Made by a program: the position numbers and the translations under genes. Positions 16,828 through 26,000 of a stretch of DNA of 64,000 nt are shown here, in pieces. A model generated the notes under the pieces. It ran no database searches, was not told the origin of the DNA, and was given only the letters and a program-made list of their open reading frames with translations. The DNA is from Micromonospora sp. PLK6-60 (GTDB lineage Bacteria > Actinomycetota > Actinomycetes > Mycobacteriales > Micromonosporaceae), in contig NZ_JAIOAA010000002.1 in the NCBI RefSeq assembly GCF_019890675.1, positions 434,001 to 498,000 of the forward strand, read 5' to 3'. Position 1 is the first letter of the stretch. Each line of letters begins with the position of its first letter.

Positions 16828-19197
16828 TCACTTGACCACGGCGAACCCGTCCACGGTGACGGCCGGGCGGCCGGCGGTGCCGACCACCACCACCTCGACG
16901 GTGTGGCTGCCGCTGGCGGTCCAGCTCTTCGTCCACACCGCCTGCCGGTACGGGGTGTTCGCCGCGTACAGGTCGACGGTGCCGGCCTTCACCCCGTCGA
17001 GGTAGATGTCCGCCTGCCCGGACTGCGGCGAGCGGGCGGCGACGAGGGCGAACGACCGGCCGGTGAAGGTCCACTTCAGCGACGAGCCCTTGGTCGACGA
17101 GGTGGTCGCCAGGCCGCCCAGGTGGGAGGTGCTGCTGACGTCCTTCCAGGTGCCCTTGCGGGTGGCCGACCGCTCGGAGGTCAGCCCGGCGGTGCGGGTG
17201 CTGGCCACGGTCTGCGCGTTGCCGGCCCAGTCGGCGGCCTTCACCTGCCAGGTGGTGGCGGTGTTGTGCGCGGCCGTCCGGGCCCAGCTCCCGTTCGGCG
17301 CGTACTGCATCTCGGCCGGGGAGTTGAGGATCTGCACGAACCGCACGGCGGTGTTGTCGTTCGCCTTGGCGGTGACGGTCACCGGCATGGTGGCGGTGGT
17401 GCTCAGCGTGCCGGTGCGCAGCGCCACCTCCGGGTTCTGGGTGAAGGTCGGCGCGACGGCGTCGCCGTACAGTTGCAGCGCGGGCGTGGTGGTGAAGTGC
17501 CCGAGGACGTGCACGGCGCGTACCTGAAGGGTGTGCGGGCCGGGGGTGACGCGGGCGCTGCCGCTGCGGGCGGTGCCCGGGACGGTCCCGGCGATCTGGC
17601 CGTCGAGCAGCACCTCGAACCGGTTGATCAGCGCCGACGCCGTGGTCACCGTCCAGTTCACCGTGACCGTCGGGTGCCGGGTGAAGTAGGTGCCGCCGTT
17701 CAGCGAGGCGTTCAGGCTGGTCACCTTCAGGCCGGTGATCCGGGCGGCCTTGGTGCGGATGGTGGGCAGCTGGTTGTAGAGGCTGTCGCCCGGGCACACG
17801 GTGGCGTCACCGTCGCGGTGGCCGGGGACGCGGTTCAACGTGACCGACTGCCCGGCCTTGAACTTGTTGTTGTCGATGACGGCGGTGGTGGTGAACGACC
17901 CGGCCGCGTCGTAGCCGTACGGACCGAGCTTGTACGCGGCGACGTGCGCGATCGCGTTCTGCACGGTCTCCGAGACACCCGAGGTGGTGAAGGTGCCGAT
18001 CACCGCGATCGACGAGTAGTCCGTGTTGAAACCCTTGGTCTGCGCGCCGACCACCGGCTTGTCGATGCCGCCCTTGCGTCCCTCGTAGATGGTGCCGCAC
18101 TTGTCGACCAGGAAGTTGTAGCCGATGTCGTTGTAGCCGTCGCTCTTCACGTCGGTGGCGAAGATGGCCCGGACGATGGCGGCCGAGTCGGCGCAGTTGT
18201 AGTCGTTGCCGGTCGCGGTGTGGTGCACCCAGAACCCCCGGACCTCGGTGCCGTAGTCCGGGGGGTTCTTGACCAGCGTCTCGTCCGCTCCCCACTGCGC
18301 CCGGTTGAGCAGCGTCGGGGCCGGGACGGTGCTGGCTGCGGTGGTGCCGGCCGCGGCCGCCGTGGCGGTCGCCCGGGGCAGCGGCTTGGTGGTCGCCGGT
18401 GCCGGCGCCGTGGTCGTGGCGGTGGGGGCCGGGGCGGGCGCGGTGGTCGGCGCGGGGGCCGGCGCGGTGGCGGTCGGGGCTGGCTCGGCGGTCGCGGTGG
18501 GTGCCGGCTCGGTGGGGTCCGGCTCGGCGGGCGTCGGATCGGTGGTGGGCGTCTCGGTGGGGTCCGGGTCGGCGGTCGGCTCCAGCGCCCGCGCCTGCGC
18601 CACCGGCTGCAGCCGCGGCGCCCGGCGCTCGCCGGTGCCGGCGGCGTGTTTGCGCACCCGGGCCTGCTCGCCGGGGTCGATCAGGTCCAGTCGCAGCCCG
18701 GCGGGGAGCTTGTCGCTGACCTTGCCGGAGGCGGCCTGGACGCGGACCTCGACCCCGTCGGAGGGGCCGACCCAGAGCGGACTGCTGGCGCCGCGCAGCC
18801 TGCCGGGCACGTCCTCGGGGCTGCCCGGGTCCACCCCGCTGGGGTCGTCGAGATTGAGCTGCTTCCAGCCGGACCAGGAACCGGTCTTGACCGCGCGGGT
18901 CCGCACGGAGACGGTGCCGTTCAGCTCGGCCTTCGGGTTCTTCCAGGTGAGCCCGAGCATGCTGAACCGGTCGGTGCGCCGCTGCGGGAGCACCGCCTCG
19001 GTCGGCTTGTCCGCCGGCAGCTCGACGGTGTGCAGGGCGGTGGTCACCGGGCCGCTGGCCAGCTCCCACTGGGCCGCGTCGTCGGTGCCGTCCGGGCCGG
19101 TGGCCACCACGGTGGCGGTCACCGCCGCGGCGGCGGCCACGGCGCCGGCGGCTGTCGCCGCCGTCCAGCGGTTCCAGCGAATCCCCGTCAATCTCAC
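16828..19197 (-). CDS. Secreted peptidoglycan-recognition N-acetylmuramoyl-L-alanine amidase
   Basis: This 789-residue protein has a signal peptide (VAAAAAVTATVVATG region), an N-terminal beta domain and a Pro/Thr/Ala-rich linker (about 215-270). An amidase_2/PGRP domain follows, and then about 300 residues of Ig-like or carbohydrate-binding beta repeats. The zinc site is visible as WVHHTATG (H325/H326 region), VPGHRDGDA and VCPGDSLY; LLNRAQWGADE marks the domain start. PGRP amidases cleave the bond between MurNAc and L-Ala in peptidoglycan. The GTG at 19197 follows GGAGGGACTACGCA. It probably acts outside the cell in wall turnover; regulation is unknown. Confidence 0.92.
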   Translation of the reverse strand: MRLTGIRWNRWTAATAAGAVAAAAAVTATVVATGPDGTDDAAQWELASGPVTTALHTVELPADKPTEAVLPQRRTDRFSMLGLTWKNPKAELNGTVSVRTRAVKTGSWSGWKQLNLDDPSGVDPGSPEDVPGRLRGASSPLWVGPSDGVEVRVQAASGKVSDKLPAGLRLDLIDPGEQARVRKHAAGTGERRAPRLQPVAQARALEPTADPDPTETPTTDPTPAEPDPTEPAPTATAEPAPTATAPAPAPTTAPAPAPTATTTAPAPATTKPLPRATATAAAAGTTAASTVPAPTLLNRAQWGADETLVKNPPDYGTEVRGFWVHHTATGNDYNCADSAAIVRAIFATDVKSDGYNDIGYNFLVDKCGTIYEGRKGGIDKPVVGAQTKGFNTDYSSIAVIGTFTTSGVSETVQNAIAHVAAYKLGPYGYDAAGSFTTTAVIDNNKFKAGQSVTLNRVPGHRDGDATVCPGDSLYNQLPTIRTKAARITGLKVTSLNASLNGGTYFTRHPTVTVNWTVTTASALINRFEVLLDGQIAGTVPGTARSGSARVTPGPHTLQVRAVHVLGHFTTTPALQLYGDAVAPTFTQNPEVALRTGTLSTTATMPVTVTAKANDNTAVRFVQILNSPAEMQYAPNGSWARTAAHNTATTWQVKAADWAGNAQTVASTRTAGLTSERSATRKGTWKDVSSTSHLGGLATTSSTKGSSLKWTFTGRSFALVAARSPQSGQADIYLDGVKAGTVDLYAANTPYRQAVWTKSWTASGSHTVEVVVVGTAGRPAVTVDGFAVVK

Positions 19198-19266
19198 TGC
19201 GTAGTCCCTCCGCGTGACGTCACTGGGGATTCAAGCGGTCCCCAGCGGGGAGACGTTACACCGGGA

Positions 19267-19719
19267 TCACGTGCCGATGTGTCGATGCATCGGCGTGTGT
19301 GGGATGCCGTCCTCGACGTATTCCGGCCCGCTGACGACGAAACCGTGCCGGGCATAGAAGCCGACCAGGTAGGACTGTGCCTCCAGGACGCAGGGTCGGT
19401 CGCCGGCCAGCCGCAGCGCCGCGGCCATCAGCCGGCCGGCGTGCCCGCCGCGCCGGGCCTCGGGCGCGACCACCACCCGGCCGATCCGGGCCACGCCGTC
19501 GGGGTCGGCGAGGACCCGCAGGTACGCCAGCGGTCCGCGCTCGCCGGCCAGCCAGAGATGGCGGGTGCCGGGTTCCACATCCCGCCCGTCGAGTTCCGGG
19601 TACGGGCAGGCCTGCTCGACGACGAACACGTCGAGGCGCAGCTTCAGCAGGTCGTGGAAGGTGCGGGCGTCCAGCTCGTCGAACGCCGCGACCCGCACCT
19701 CGGAACTCGTCGACAGCAC
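19267..19719 (-). CDS. ElaA-type GNAT N-acetyltransferase
   Basis: This 150-residue protein matches the ElaA branch of GNAT enzymes. The LKLRLDVFVVEQACPYPELDG segment is diagnostic, RIGRVVVAPEARRGGHAGRL is the acetyl-CoA binding motif A, and QSYLVGFYARHGFV is the terminal motif. The acceptor is unknown. The GTG at 19719 is the only start near the conserved N terminus. It lies downstream of the amidase promoter region on the same strand as its neighbours, but each gene appears to be a separate unit. Confidence 0.88.
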   Translation of the reverse strand: MLSTSSEVRVAAFDELDARTFHDLLKLRLDVFVVEQACPYPELDGRDVEPGTRHLWLAGERGPLAYLRVLADPDGVARIGRVVVAPEARRGGHAGRLMAAALRLAGDRPCVLEAQSYLVGFYARHGFVVSGPEYVEDGIPHTPMHRHIGT

Positions 19720-19772
19720 CCGCCGATGCTACGACCCGCCACTCCGTCCGCCGAGGGACGGGCGGGGCGGGA

Positions 19773-20033
19773 TCAGGAGGGGCGGGCGCCGACGGCGTCG
19801 CGGATCTCGGCGCCCTCGCCGCGCACCGCGCTGCGGGCGCAGTGGCCGCAGCAGAAGAACCGGCCGTTGACCTCCACGCCGTGGCCGACGATCTTGACCT
19901 GGCAGTGCTCGCAGATCGGCGCGAGCTTGTGCGCGGCGCACTCGAACGAGTCGAAGGTGTGCACGTCACCGCTGACCGTGCGGACCTCGAACGTCATCCA
20001 GTAGTCGTTGCCGCAGACTTCACAGGTTGCCAT
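19773..20033 (-). CDS. Small zinc-ribbon protein
   Basis: This 86-residue protein has four pairs of likely zinc ligands: CEVCG near the N terminus, FECAAHKLAPICEHC in the middle and FFCCGHC at the end. GDVHTFDSFECAAH resembles treble-clef zinc-binding proteins called prokaryotic metallothionein-like. The ATG at 20033 follows GGGGGTTTCAG. It could bind metal or nucleic acid; nothing here decides between these. It is a stand-alone gene, divergent from the CBM48-like gene. Confidence 0.8.
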   Translation of the reverse strand: MATCEVCGNDYWMTFEVRTVSGDVHTFDSFECAAHKLAPICEHCQVKIVGHGVEVNGRFFCCGHCARSAVRGEGAEIRDAVGARPS

Positions 20034-20207
20034 CTGAAACCCCCCGAAAACGGACCCGTCATCCCAGGGTCGGGGAACGGACACACCGCGGCAACCGGAA
20101 CCGGCGAACCTGGTCCGGCTCGACGGCGAGTCGCCCCCGGCGTGTCGCGCGTTAGCCCTGGTGAGCGCCCTCGCACCGGTGACCGCCCGCGAACCCCGGA
20201 GGACCAC

Positions 20208-20483
20208 GTGATCAAGCGGAACAAGCTCTTCGGCAGCCAGACCCGGGTCACCTTCTGCCTGCCCCGGGACACCCCGCCCGGCACGGTCAGCGTGGTGGGC
20301 TGCTTCAACGGCTGGCAGCCCGGCCGGCACGAGCTGGTCGCCCGGCGCGACGGCACCCGCACCGTCACCGTCCGGCTGGGGCCGGGCGAGTACCGCTTCC
20401 GCTACCTGGCCACCGGCGGCGTCTGGCTCGACGACGAGTCCGCCGACGAGGTGGACGAGCAGGGCAGCCGGCTGCGGCTCTGA
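20208..20483 (+). CDS. CBM48/isoamylase N-terminal domain protein
   Basis: This 91-residue protein consists of one early-set beta-sandwich: VTFCLPRDTPPGTVSVVGCFNGW, a strand-turn repeat, then LGPGEYRFRYLATGGVWLDDE. This is the glycogen-binding CBM48 module of branching and debranching enzymes, and of the regulatory subunits of AMPK-type kinases. No catalytic domain is attached, so it may be a carbohydrate-sensing or scaffold protein. The GTG at 20208 has GGAGG 5 nt upstream. It converges on msrB. Confidence 0.85.
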   Translation: MIKRNKLFGSQTRVTFCLPRDTPPGTVSVVGCFNGWQPGRHELVARRDGTRTVTVRLGPGEYRFRYLATGGVWLDDESADEVDEQGSRLRL

Positions 20484-20523
20484 CCCCGCAGGCCCGGCCC
20501 GGCCGGCGCTCCCGGCCCGTCGG

Positions 20524-20934
20524 TCACGCCTCGCGGGGCTCCAGCCGGATCGAGATCGAGTTGACGCAGTGCCGGGTGTCCTTCGGGGTGAAGCCCTCGC
20601 CCTCGAACACGTGCCCGAGGTGGCTGTCGCAGCGGGCGCAGCGGATCTCCGTACGCCGCATGCCGAGGGTGTTGTCGGGGATCTCCTTGACCGCGCCCGG
20701 GATGGCGTCGTCGAAGCTCGGCCAACCGCAGTGCGAGTCGAACTTGGCGTCGCTGCGGAACAGCTCCGCCCCGCACGCCCGGCAGTGGTAGACGCCCGGC
20801 GTCTTGGTGTCGACGTACTCGCCGGTCCACGGGCGCTCGGTGCCCGCCTGCCGGAGCACCCGGAACTCCTCGGGACTCAGCCGCACCCGCCACTCGTCCT
20901 CGGTGGTGGGCAGTTCGCTCTCGGAAAGACTCAC
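20524..20934 (-). CDS. msrB: Peptide-methionine (R)-S-oxide reductase
   Basis: This 136-residue enzyme reduces methionine-R-sulfoxide in oxidised proteins. The structural zinc site is C51/C54 (CRAC) and C99/C102 (CARC); the catalytic cysteine is C123 in RHCVNSISI. HCGWPSFDDA and SHLGHVFEGEGF are family signatures. The GTG at 20934 encodes the family-typical N terminus just before the LSPEEFRVLR helix. Divergent from the LigD-type polymerase gene, with only 47 bp between the start codons. Confidence 0.95.
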   Translation of the reverse strand: MSLSESELPTTEDEWRVRLSPEEFRVLRQAGTERPWTGEYVDTKTPGVYHCRACGAELFRSDAKFDSHCGWPSFDDAIPGAVKEIPDNTLGMRRTEIRCARCDSHLGHVFEGEGFTPKDTRHCVNSISIRLEPREA

Positions 20935-20981
20935 CCGTCAACGGTACGTCGGGCGTCGGTGCCATCGCATATGGTCGCGCA

Positions 20982-22007
20982 ATGGGTGGCACGAAAGCCG
21001 CGGCCGAGCAGATCGAGGTGGCCGGGCAGACCGTACGGTTGAGCAGCCCGGACCGGGTGATCTTCCCGCAGCGCGGCTTCACCAAGGCGGACGTCTTCCA
21101 CTACTACCTCGCGGTCGGCGACGGGATCATGCGGGCGCTGCGGGACCGCCCGACCACGCTGCAACGCTTCCCCGACGGCGTCGAGGGGGAGATGTTCTTC
21201 CAGAAGCGGGTGCCGACCCGGGGCGTGCCGCCCTGGGTGCGCACGGCGACGATCAGCTTCCCCAGCGGCCGCACCGCCGACGAGCTCTGCCCGGCCGACC
21301 TGGCGCACGTCGCCTGGGCGGCGCAGATGGGCACCGTCGTGTTCCACCCCTGGCCGGTCCGGGCCGGCCACGTCGACCACCCCGACGAGCTGCGGGTGGA
21401 TCTCGACCCGCAGCCCGGCACCGACTTCGCCGACGCGGCCACCGCCGCCGGCGAGCTGCGCGCCCTCCTCGACGAGCTGGGGGTGCCCGGCTGGCCGAAG
21501 ACCTCCGGTGGCCGGGGCGTGCACGTCTACCTGCGGATCCAGCCCCGCTGGACGTTCGTCGAGGTGCGCCGGGCGACCATCGCGCTGGCCCGGGAGCTGG
21601 AACGCCGCCGGCCCGACCTGGTCACCACCGCCTGGTGGAAGGAGGAGCGCGGCGAGCGGGTCTTCGTGGACTACAACCAGATGGCCCGGGACCGCACCAT
21701 CGCCTGCGCGTACTCGCTGCGGGCCAACGCCCGGGCCACCGTCTCCACCCCGGTCGGCTGGGACGAGCTGGCCGACGTCGACCCGGACGACTTCGACCTG
21801 CGTACGGTGCCGGCCCGGCTGGCCGAGCGGGGCGACCCGCACGCCGGCATCGACCACGCGGGGTGGGACATCAGCCCGCTGCTGGAGTGGGCCGACCGGG
21901 ACGCCGCCGCCGGCCAGGGCGACCTGCCGTATCCGCCGGACCACCCGAAGATGCCCGGCGAGCCCAAGCGCGTCCAACCCTCCCGCGACCGCGACCGCCC
22001 CCGCTGA
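20982..22007 (+). CDS. ligD: Stand-alone LigD-type NHEJ polymerase/primase
   Basis: This 341-residue protein is the archaeo-eukaryotic-primase polymerase domain of LigD, which fills in ends and adds ribonucleotides during non-homologous end joining. Visible motifs are the metal-binding DLD at 140-142 (ELRVDLDPQPG), the SGGRGVHVYLRI stretch and VFVDYNQMARDRTI near the C-terminal third. No ligase or 3'-phosphoesterase domain is fused and no Ku gene is present in the window. A separate ATP-dependent ligase is encoded 12 kb away. The stop codon touches the second copy of the 62-bp element. Confidence 0.9.
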   Translation: MGGTKAAAEQIEVAGQTVRLSSPDRVIFPQRGFTKADVFHYYLAVGDGIMRALRDRPTTLQRFPDGVEGEMFFQKRVPTRGVPPWVRTATISFPSGRTADELCPADLAHVAWAAQMGTVVFHPWPVRAGHVDHPDELRVDLDPQPGTDFADAATAAGELRALLDELGVPGWPKTSGGRGVHVYLRIQPRWTFVEVRRATIALARELERRRPDLVTTAWWKEERGERVFVDYNQMARDRTIACAYSLRANARATVSTPVGWDELADVDPDDFDLRTVPARLAERGDPHAGIDHAGWDISPLLEWADRDAAAGQGDLPYPPDHPKMPGEPKRVQPSRDRDRPR

Positions 22008-22067
22008 GGTGTAAGGCGGGGCCCCCTGTTAACGCATTCGGTAGAGGAAGGGCCCCCTGTTAACACC
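22006..22067 (-). repeat. 62-bp dispersed element (family B, copy 2, inverted)
   Basis: This is the reverse complement of the element at 13501-13562 with four substitutions. It contains two copies of the GGCCCCCTGTTAAC core and begins on the last two bases of the polymerase stop codon. The two copies face each other across 8.4 kb. Confidence 0.85.
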
Positions 22068-22195
22068 CGGGGAGTTCCGGCCCGCCCACCCGTCTCGTCC
22101 CACCCCCCGCGCCGTCACCACCGCATCCCCTCCGCCGGCCCCTGTCCGCGCCCCTCCGTTCCCGCCTTCCGTCCCCATGCCGGCCCTCCGGTTGA

Positions 22196-22254
22196 TCGAT
22201 CATGGAGTTAGCGGCCTGTTTGATCTCTTGCGAGACCGCTAACTCCATGATCGA
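22196..22254. repeat. Palindromic repeat, diverged member of family A
   Basis: TCGATCATGGAGTTAGCGG (22196-22214) pairs perfectly with 22236-22254 around a 21-nt loop. The GATCATG-AGTT core relates it to the family A palindromes, but the outer and inner parts differ. It lies between two convergent genes. Confidence 0.8.
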
Positions 22255-22270
22255 CGGCGGCGAGAGGAGA

Positions 22271-22313
22271 TCTTGGAAACTTGTCGTTCGCTGGGAACGA
22301 CAAGTTGCCAAGA
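22271..22313. repeat. Second, unrelated palindrome
   Basis: TCTTGGAAACTTGTCGTTC (22271-22289) pairs with 22295-22313 with one mismatch around a 5-nt loop. It is adjacent to the preceding palindrome and of different sequence. The rest of the 357-bp gap (22008-22364) shows no coding signal. Confidence 0.8.
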
Positions 22314-22364
22314 TTCACGGCGAGCGGGCGTGGGTGCGGGTGGCGACTGCGGCAGGTCGTGGGG

Positions 22365-22673
22365 TCAGTTGTGGGTGCCGTCGTCGCGGTGGGCCGTCCA
22401 GGCCAGGAAGCGGTCGAACAGTTCCGCCGGGGACGGCTCGGGCTTGGCGTTCAGCTTGAGCAGATCGCCGGCCGCGTCGAAGAGGCAGCCGGCCAGGTAG
22501 ACGCTGAGGCCCACCCGGTCGCGGCGGTATTCCAGCAGCAGCAACAGCCGGGCCGGCTGGCACGGCCAGGGGCCGGCGCACACCCGGCACAGCCACAACG
22601 GCCGCATCGGCAGGTGCGGCCGGACGGCCCGGCGGCTGCGGTCAGGAGCAGGGGAAACGCCGCCATTGGTCAC
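22365..22673 (-). CDS. Small conserved hypothetical protein
   Basis: This 102-residue protein has a cysteine-bearing N-terminal segment (RPLWLCRVCAGPWPC) and a helical part (LLLLLEYRRDRVGLSVYLAG, then LLKLNAKPEPSPAELFDRFL). Similar small proteins occur in Micromonosporaceae and are sometimes labelled flavin reductase, which nothing in this sequence supports. The GTG at 22673 is divergent from the helix-turn-helix gene across 88 bp that are unusually AT-rich for the window, so the two are probably co-regulated. The CxxC-x(4)-C pattern could bind a metal. Confidence 0.7.
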   Translation of the reverse strand: MTNGGVSPAPDRSRRAVRPHLPMRPLWLCRVCAGPWPCQPARLLLLLEYRRDRVGLSVYLAGCLFDAAGDLLKLNAKPEPSPAELFDRFLAWTAHRDDGTHN

Positions 22674-22761
22674 CCCACGATCCTGACCGCATCGTTAGCG
22701 ATCGTCAACCCCGATCGTAGTTAACGGCCATCGGACAACCGCACATACCTACCGTCAACCT

Positions 22762-22953
22762 GTGGTCGAGTTCGTGGGCATCGCCGAGATCCGAGACCTG
22801 CTCGGAGGGGTAAGCCGTGCCCGCGCGTCGGTGGTCGCCTCACGCCGTGACTTCCCGGCTCCCTATCAGGTGCTGAAGATGGGGCAGATCTGGCGGAAGT
22901 CCGACGTCGAGAAGTGGATCAGAGAGCACCGGCCGGAGCTGGCGACGGACTGA
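22762..22953 (+). CDS. AlpA/excisionase-like helix-turn-helix protein
   Basis: This 63-residue protein looks like a MerR/AlpA-type winged-helix DNA-binding domain: VGIAEIRDLLGGVSRARASV is the helix-turn-helix, DFPAPYQVL the wing and IWRKSDVEKWIREHR the terminal helix. There is no Shine-Dalgarno before the GTG at 22762, so it may be read from a leaderless transcript. An imperfect inverted repeat (22693-22704 with 22712-22726) in the shared divergent region could be its operator. Such proteins act as excisionases or small regulators; no integrase is nearby, so a regulator is more likely. Confidence 0.8.
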   Translation: MVEFVGIAEIRDLLGGVSRARASVVASRRDFPAPYQVLKMGQIWRKSDVEKWIREHRPELATD

Positions 22954-23075
22954 GCGCGGGCCCCAAATCCGGCCCTCCCGGCATCGGGTAACGATCACGT
23001 AACGGGCGCGAACCTTTCCCACCCCCTCACGCCTTTCTCTCGGCGTCGGCCCACCCGGGCCCGGGGAGGCGTCGG

Positions 23076-26000
23076 ATGAAGTTGGTGTGGAGGCGGGCCC
23101 GCGCGGCACGCGGTCTGCTGGTCGCCGCGACGGTCGCGGCCCTGGTGTCGGTGGCGCTGGTCACCGGGTTGTCCGACTACAACCGCCGCGCGGTGGAGGC
23201 GGGCCAGCTCAGCGTGCTGGCCGCGTCGCCCGCGGAGGAGCGGAGCCTGCTGATCGGCGGCGCCGGGGGTCGGGACCAGGCCGAGTTCACCGCGCGCGAC
23301 CAGGCCGTACGCGACTGGTTCGCCCGGGGTGTGGGAGGCGTGCCGGCCGCGGTGGCCGGCTCCCGGGGCGGTACGGGCCGGGAGCTGACCGGTGACCTGG
23401 GCACCGTGGTCCGGCAGGGCGACGACCCGGTCTTCGCCAACCTCGCCATGCTGGACGACCTGGCCGGGCACGCCGAGCTGACCGCCGGGGCCTGGCCGGT
23501 GGACGGGGCGACGCCGACCCAGGTGACCGTGCCGGAGCGGGTCGCCGCGACCCTGGGGCTGACCGTCGGCGAGCGGGTTCCGCTGCGTGACCGGAGCACC
23601 GAGAAGGCCAGCGAGGTGGTGGTCGCCGGCACCTGGCGGCCCCGCGACCCGGCCTCGCCGTACTGGCGGCTGGCCCCGGGGGCGATCGCCACGGCCGGCA
23701 ACGACACCTCGTACGGGCCGTTCGCGCTCACCCCGGCCGACTTCGCGCGGACCTTCCCGGGGCCCACGTCGGCGTCCTGGGTGGTCACGCCCGACCTGGG
23801 CCGCGCCGACCCGGCCCGGCTGGACCCGGTACGCGAGGCGGTGGCGGCGGCCGGCGCGACGCTGCCCACCGACGCCGGGTTGGGCTCCTCGGCGCAGCTC
23901 GTCACCGGCATGGACCAGCTGCTCGACCGGCTCGGCCGGGCCGACCTGGTGGGCCGGTCCGCGCTGCTCACCCCGCTGCTGCTGATCCTGGTGCTCGGCG
24001 GGTACGCGCTGCTCCTGGTCGCCGCGCTGCTGCACGAGGACCGCCGGGACCAGACCGCCCTGCTGCGCGCCCGGGGTGCGGCCCGTGGCCAGCTCGCCGG
24101 CCTGGCCGCCCGGGAGGCCACCCTGGTGGTGCTGCCCGCGGTGCTGCTCGCCCCGTTCTTCGCCGACGAGATGCTGCGCTGGGTACGCCCCGCCGGCGGC
24201 GGGCCGGTCCTGCCCGCCGGCAGCGCCGCCCTGGTCTGGGCGGTCACCCTGGCCACCGCCGTCGGTTGCCTGGTGGCGATGGTGGTGCCGACCCTGCGGA
24301 CCGCCCGGACGTACGTGGCGGAGATGTCGGCCCGGTCCCGGCCGGAGCGCTCCGCCCTGGTGCAGCGGGCCGGGATCGACCTGGCCCTGGTCGGGCTCGC
24401 CGTGCTGGCCTGGACCCAGCTGCGCGGCTACGCCGGCCCGCTGGCCGGCGCCGGCGGCGGGCTCGGGGTGGACCCGCTGCTGGTCGCCGCCCCCACCATC
24501 GGGGTGCTGGCCGGCGCGGTGGTGGCACTGCGGATGCTGCCCCCGGCCACCCGGTTCGCCGAGCGGTTCGTCGACCGGCGGCCCTGGACCGCCACCATGT
24601 TCGGGATGTGGCAGGCGGGGCGCCGCCCGCACGCCGGGCCGGTGCTGCTGCTCGCCCTCGCCGTGGGCAGCAGCACCCTGGCCTGGTCGCTGGTCACCAC
24701 CGGCGAACGGTCCCACGTCGACCAGGCCGACCACACCGTCGGCGCCGACCTGCGGGTGACCGAGCGCAACGGCGCCGCGCCGGTCGGGCGCGCCGGTGAG
24801 CTGCGGGCCCTGGACGGCGCCCGGGAGGCGGCGCCGGCCTGGCGGGACGAGGTGCGGCTCGGCCCGAACGACCTGGCCACCACCGTGGTCGCCATCGACG
24901 CCGCCCGGGCCGCCGGCCTGGTACGGCTGGACGAGCGGCTCGCCGACGAGCCGGTCCCGGCGCTCTGGCAGCGGCTGACCCGGGCCCGGGGAGCACCCGC
25001 CGGTCTCGAACTGCCACCGGGCACCCGGCGGCTCACCGGCACCCTCCGCACCCCGGTCGAGGCGCCGATCCGCCCGCACCCGGTGCGGGTGGCGGCCCTG
25101 CTGACCGGCGCGGACGGGCTCGCGTACCGGCTGTCGCTGCCGGACGGGCAGTCCGCCGGCGGTCCGGTGCCGTTCACCGTCGACCTGCCCGACGTCGGCT
25201 CCGGCGCGCTCCGGCTGGCCGGCTTCGACGCCGACGCCGGTGACTCGCTCGGCCAGGCGTACCACCTCCAGGTCAGCGGCCTGAAGACCGTGGGCGCGGA
25301 CGGCGCGGCCCGGCCGGTCGGCCTCGACGGGAACTGGGTCACGGTCACCACCGCGGCCGGCGGGGAGGGGCGGGTCAGCGGCGACGCCGCCGGGTTCGAC
25401 GCCCGGCAGGAGGTGGGCTACCTGCCCGGCGGCCAGTTCGCGTACCAGCAGCCGAGCGCCTTCGCCGTCGTGCCCGGCGGGTCGAACCCGCCGGTGCCGG
25501 CGTTGATCACCCCGCAGGTACGGGAGTCGCTGAGCCTGCGTACGGGGGACATCCTCGACGTGGCGCTCTCCGGCGCGACCGTGCAGGTGCAGGTGGTCGG
25601 CGAGGTCGACGCGCTGCCGACCGCCGCCGGCGCCGGCATGGTGCTGGACCTGCCGGCCGCCGTGGACTGGCTGATCCGGGCCAGGGGCACCGTACGGCCG
25701 ACCCCGGAGTGGTGGCTGACCACGGCCCCGGGCGACCACGCGGCCGCCGCCACGGCCGCGGCGGAACTGCCCGGCGTGACGGTGGCGGACCGGCGGGCGG
25801 TGGCCGAGGCGGCGGCCCGCGACCCGTACTGGCTGGGGGCGCGCACCGGCCTGCTGGCCGCGGCACTCGGCTCGATCCTGCTGGCGCTGGTCGGGTTGGG
25901 GGTCGACGTGTGGGCCACCGCCCGCCGCCGGCTCGGCGAGTACGCGGTGTTGAACACCCTGGGCGCGGCCCCCCGGCTGCTGGCCCGGGCGCTCCTGGCC

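Noticed and set aside
13501..22067. Composite transposon bounded by the inverted 62-bp elements
   Set aside because: The enclosed genes are housekeeping genes with ordinary composition, there is no transposase, and no target duplication is visible.
22365..22673. Flavin reductase annotation for the small cysteine protein
   Set aside because: No flavin-binding motif and only 102 residues; left as hypothetical.
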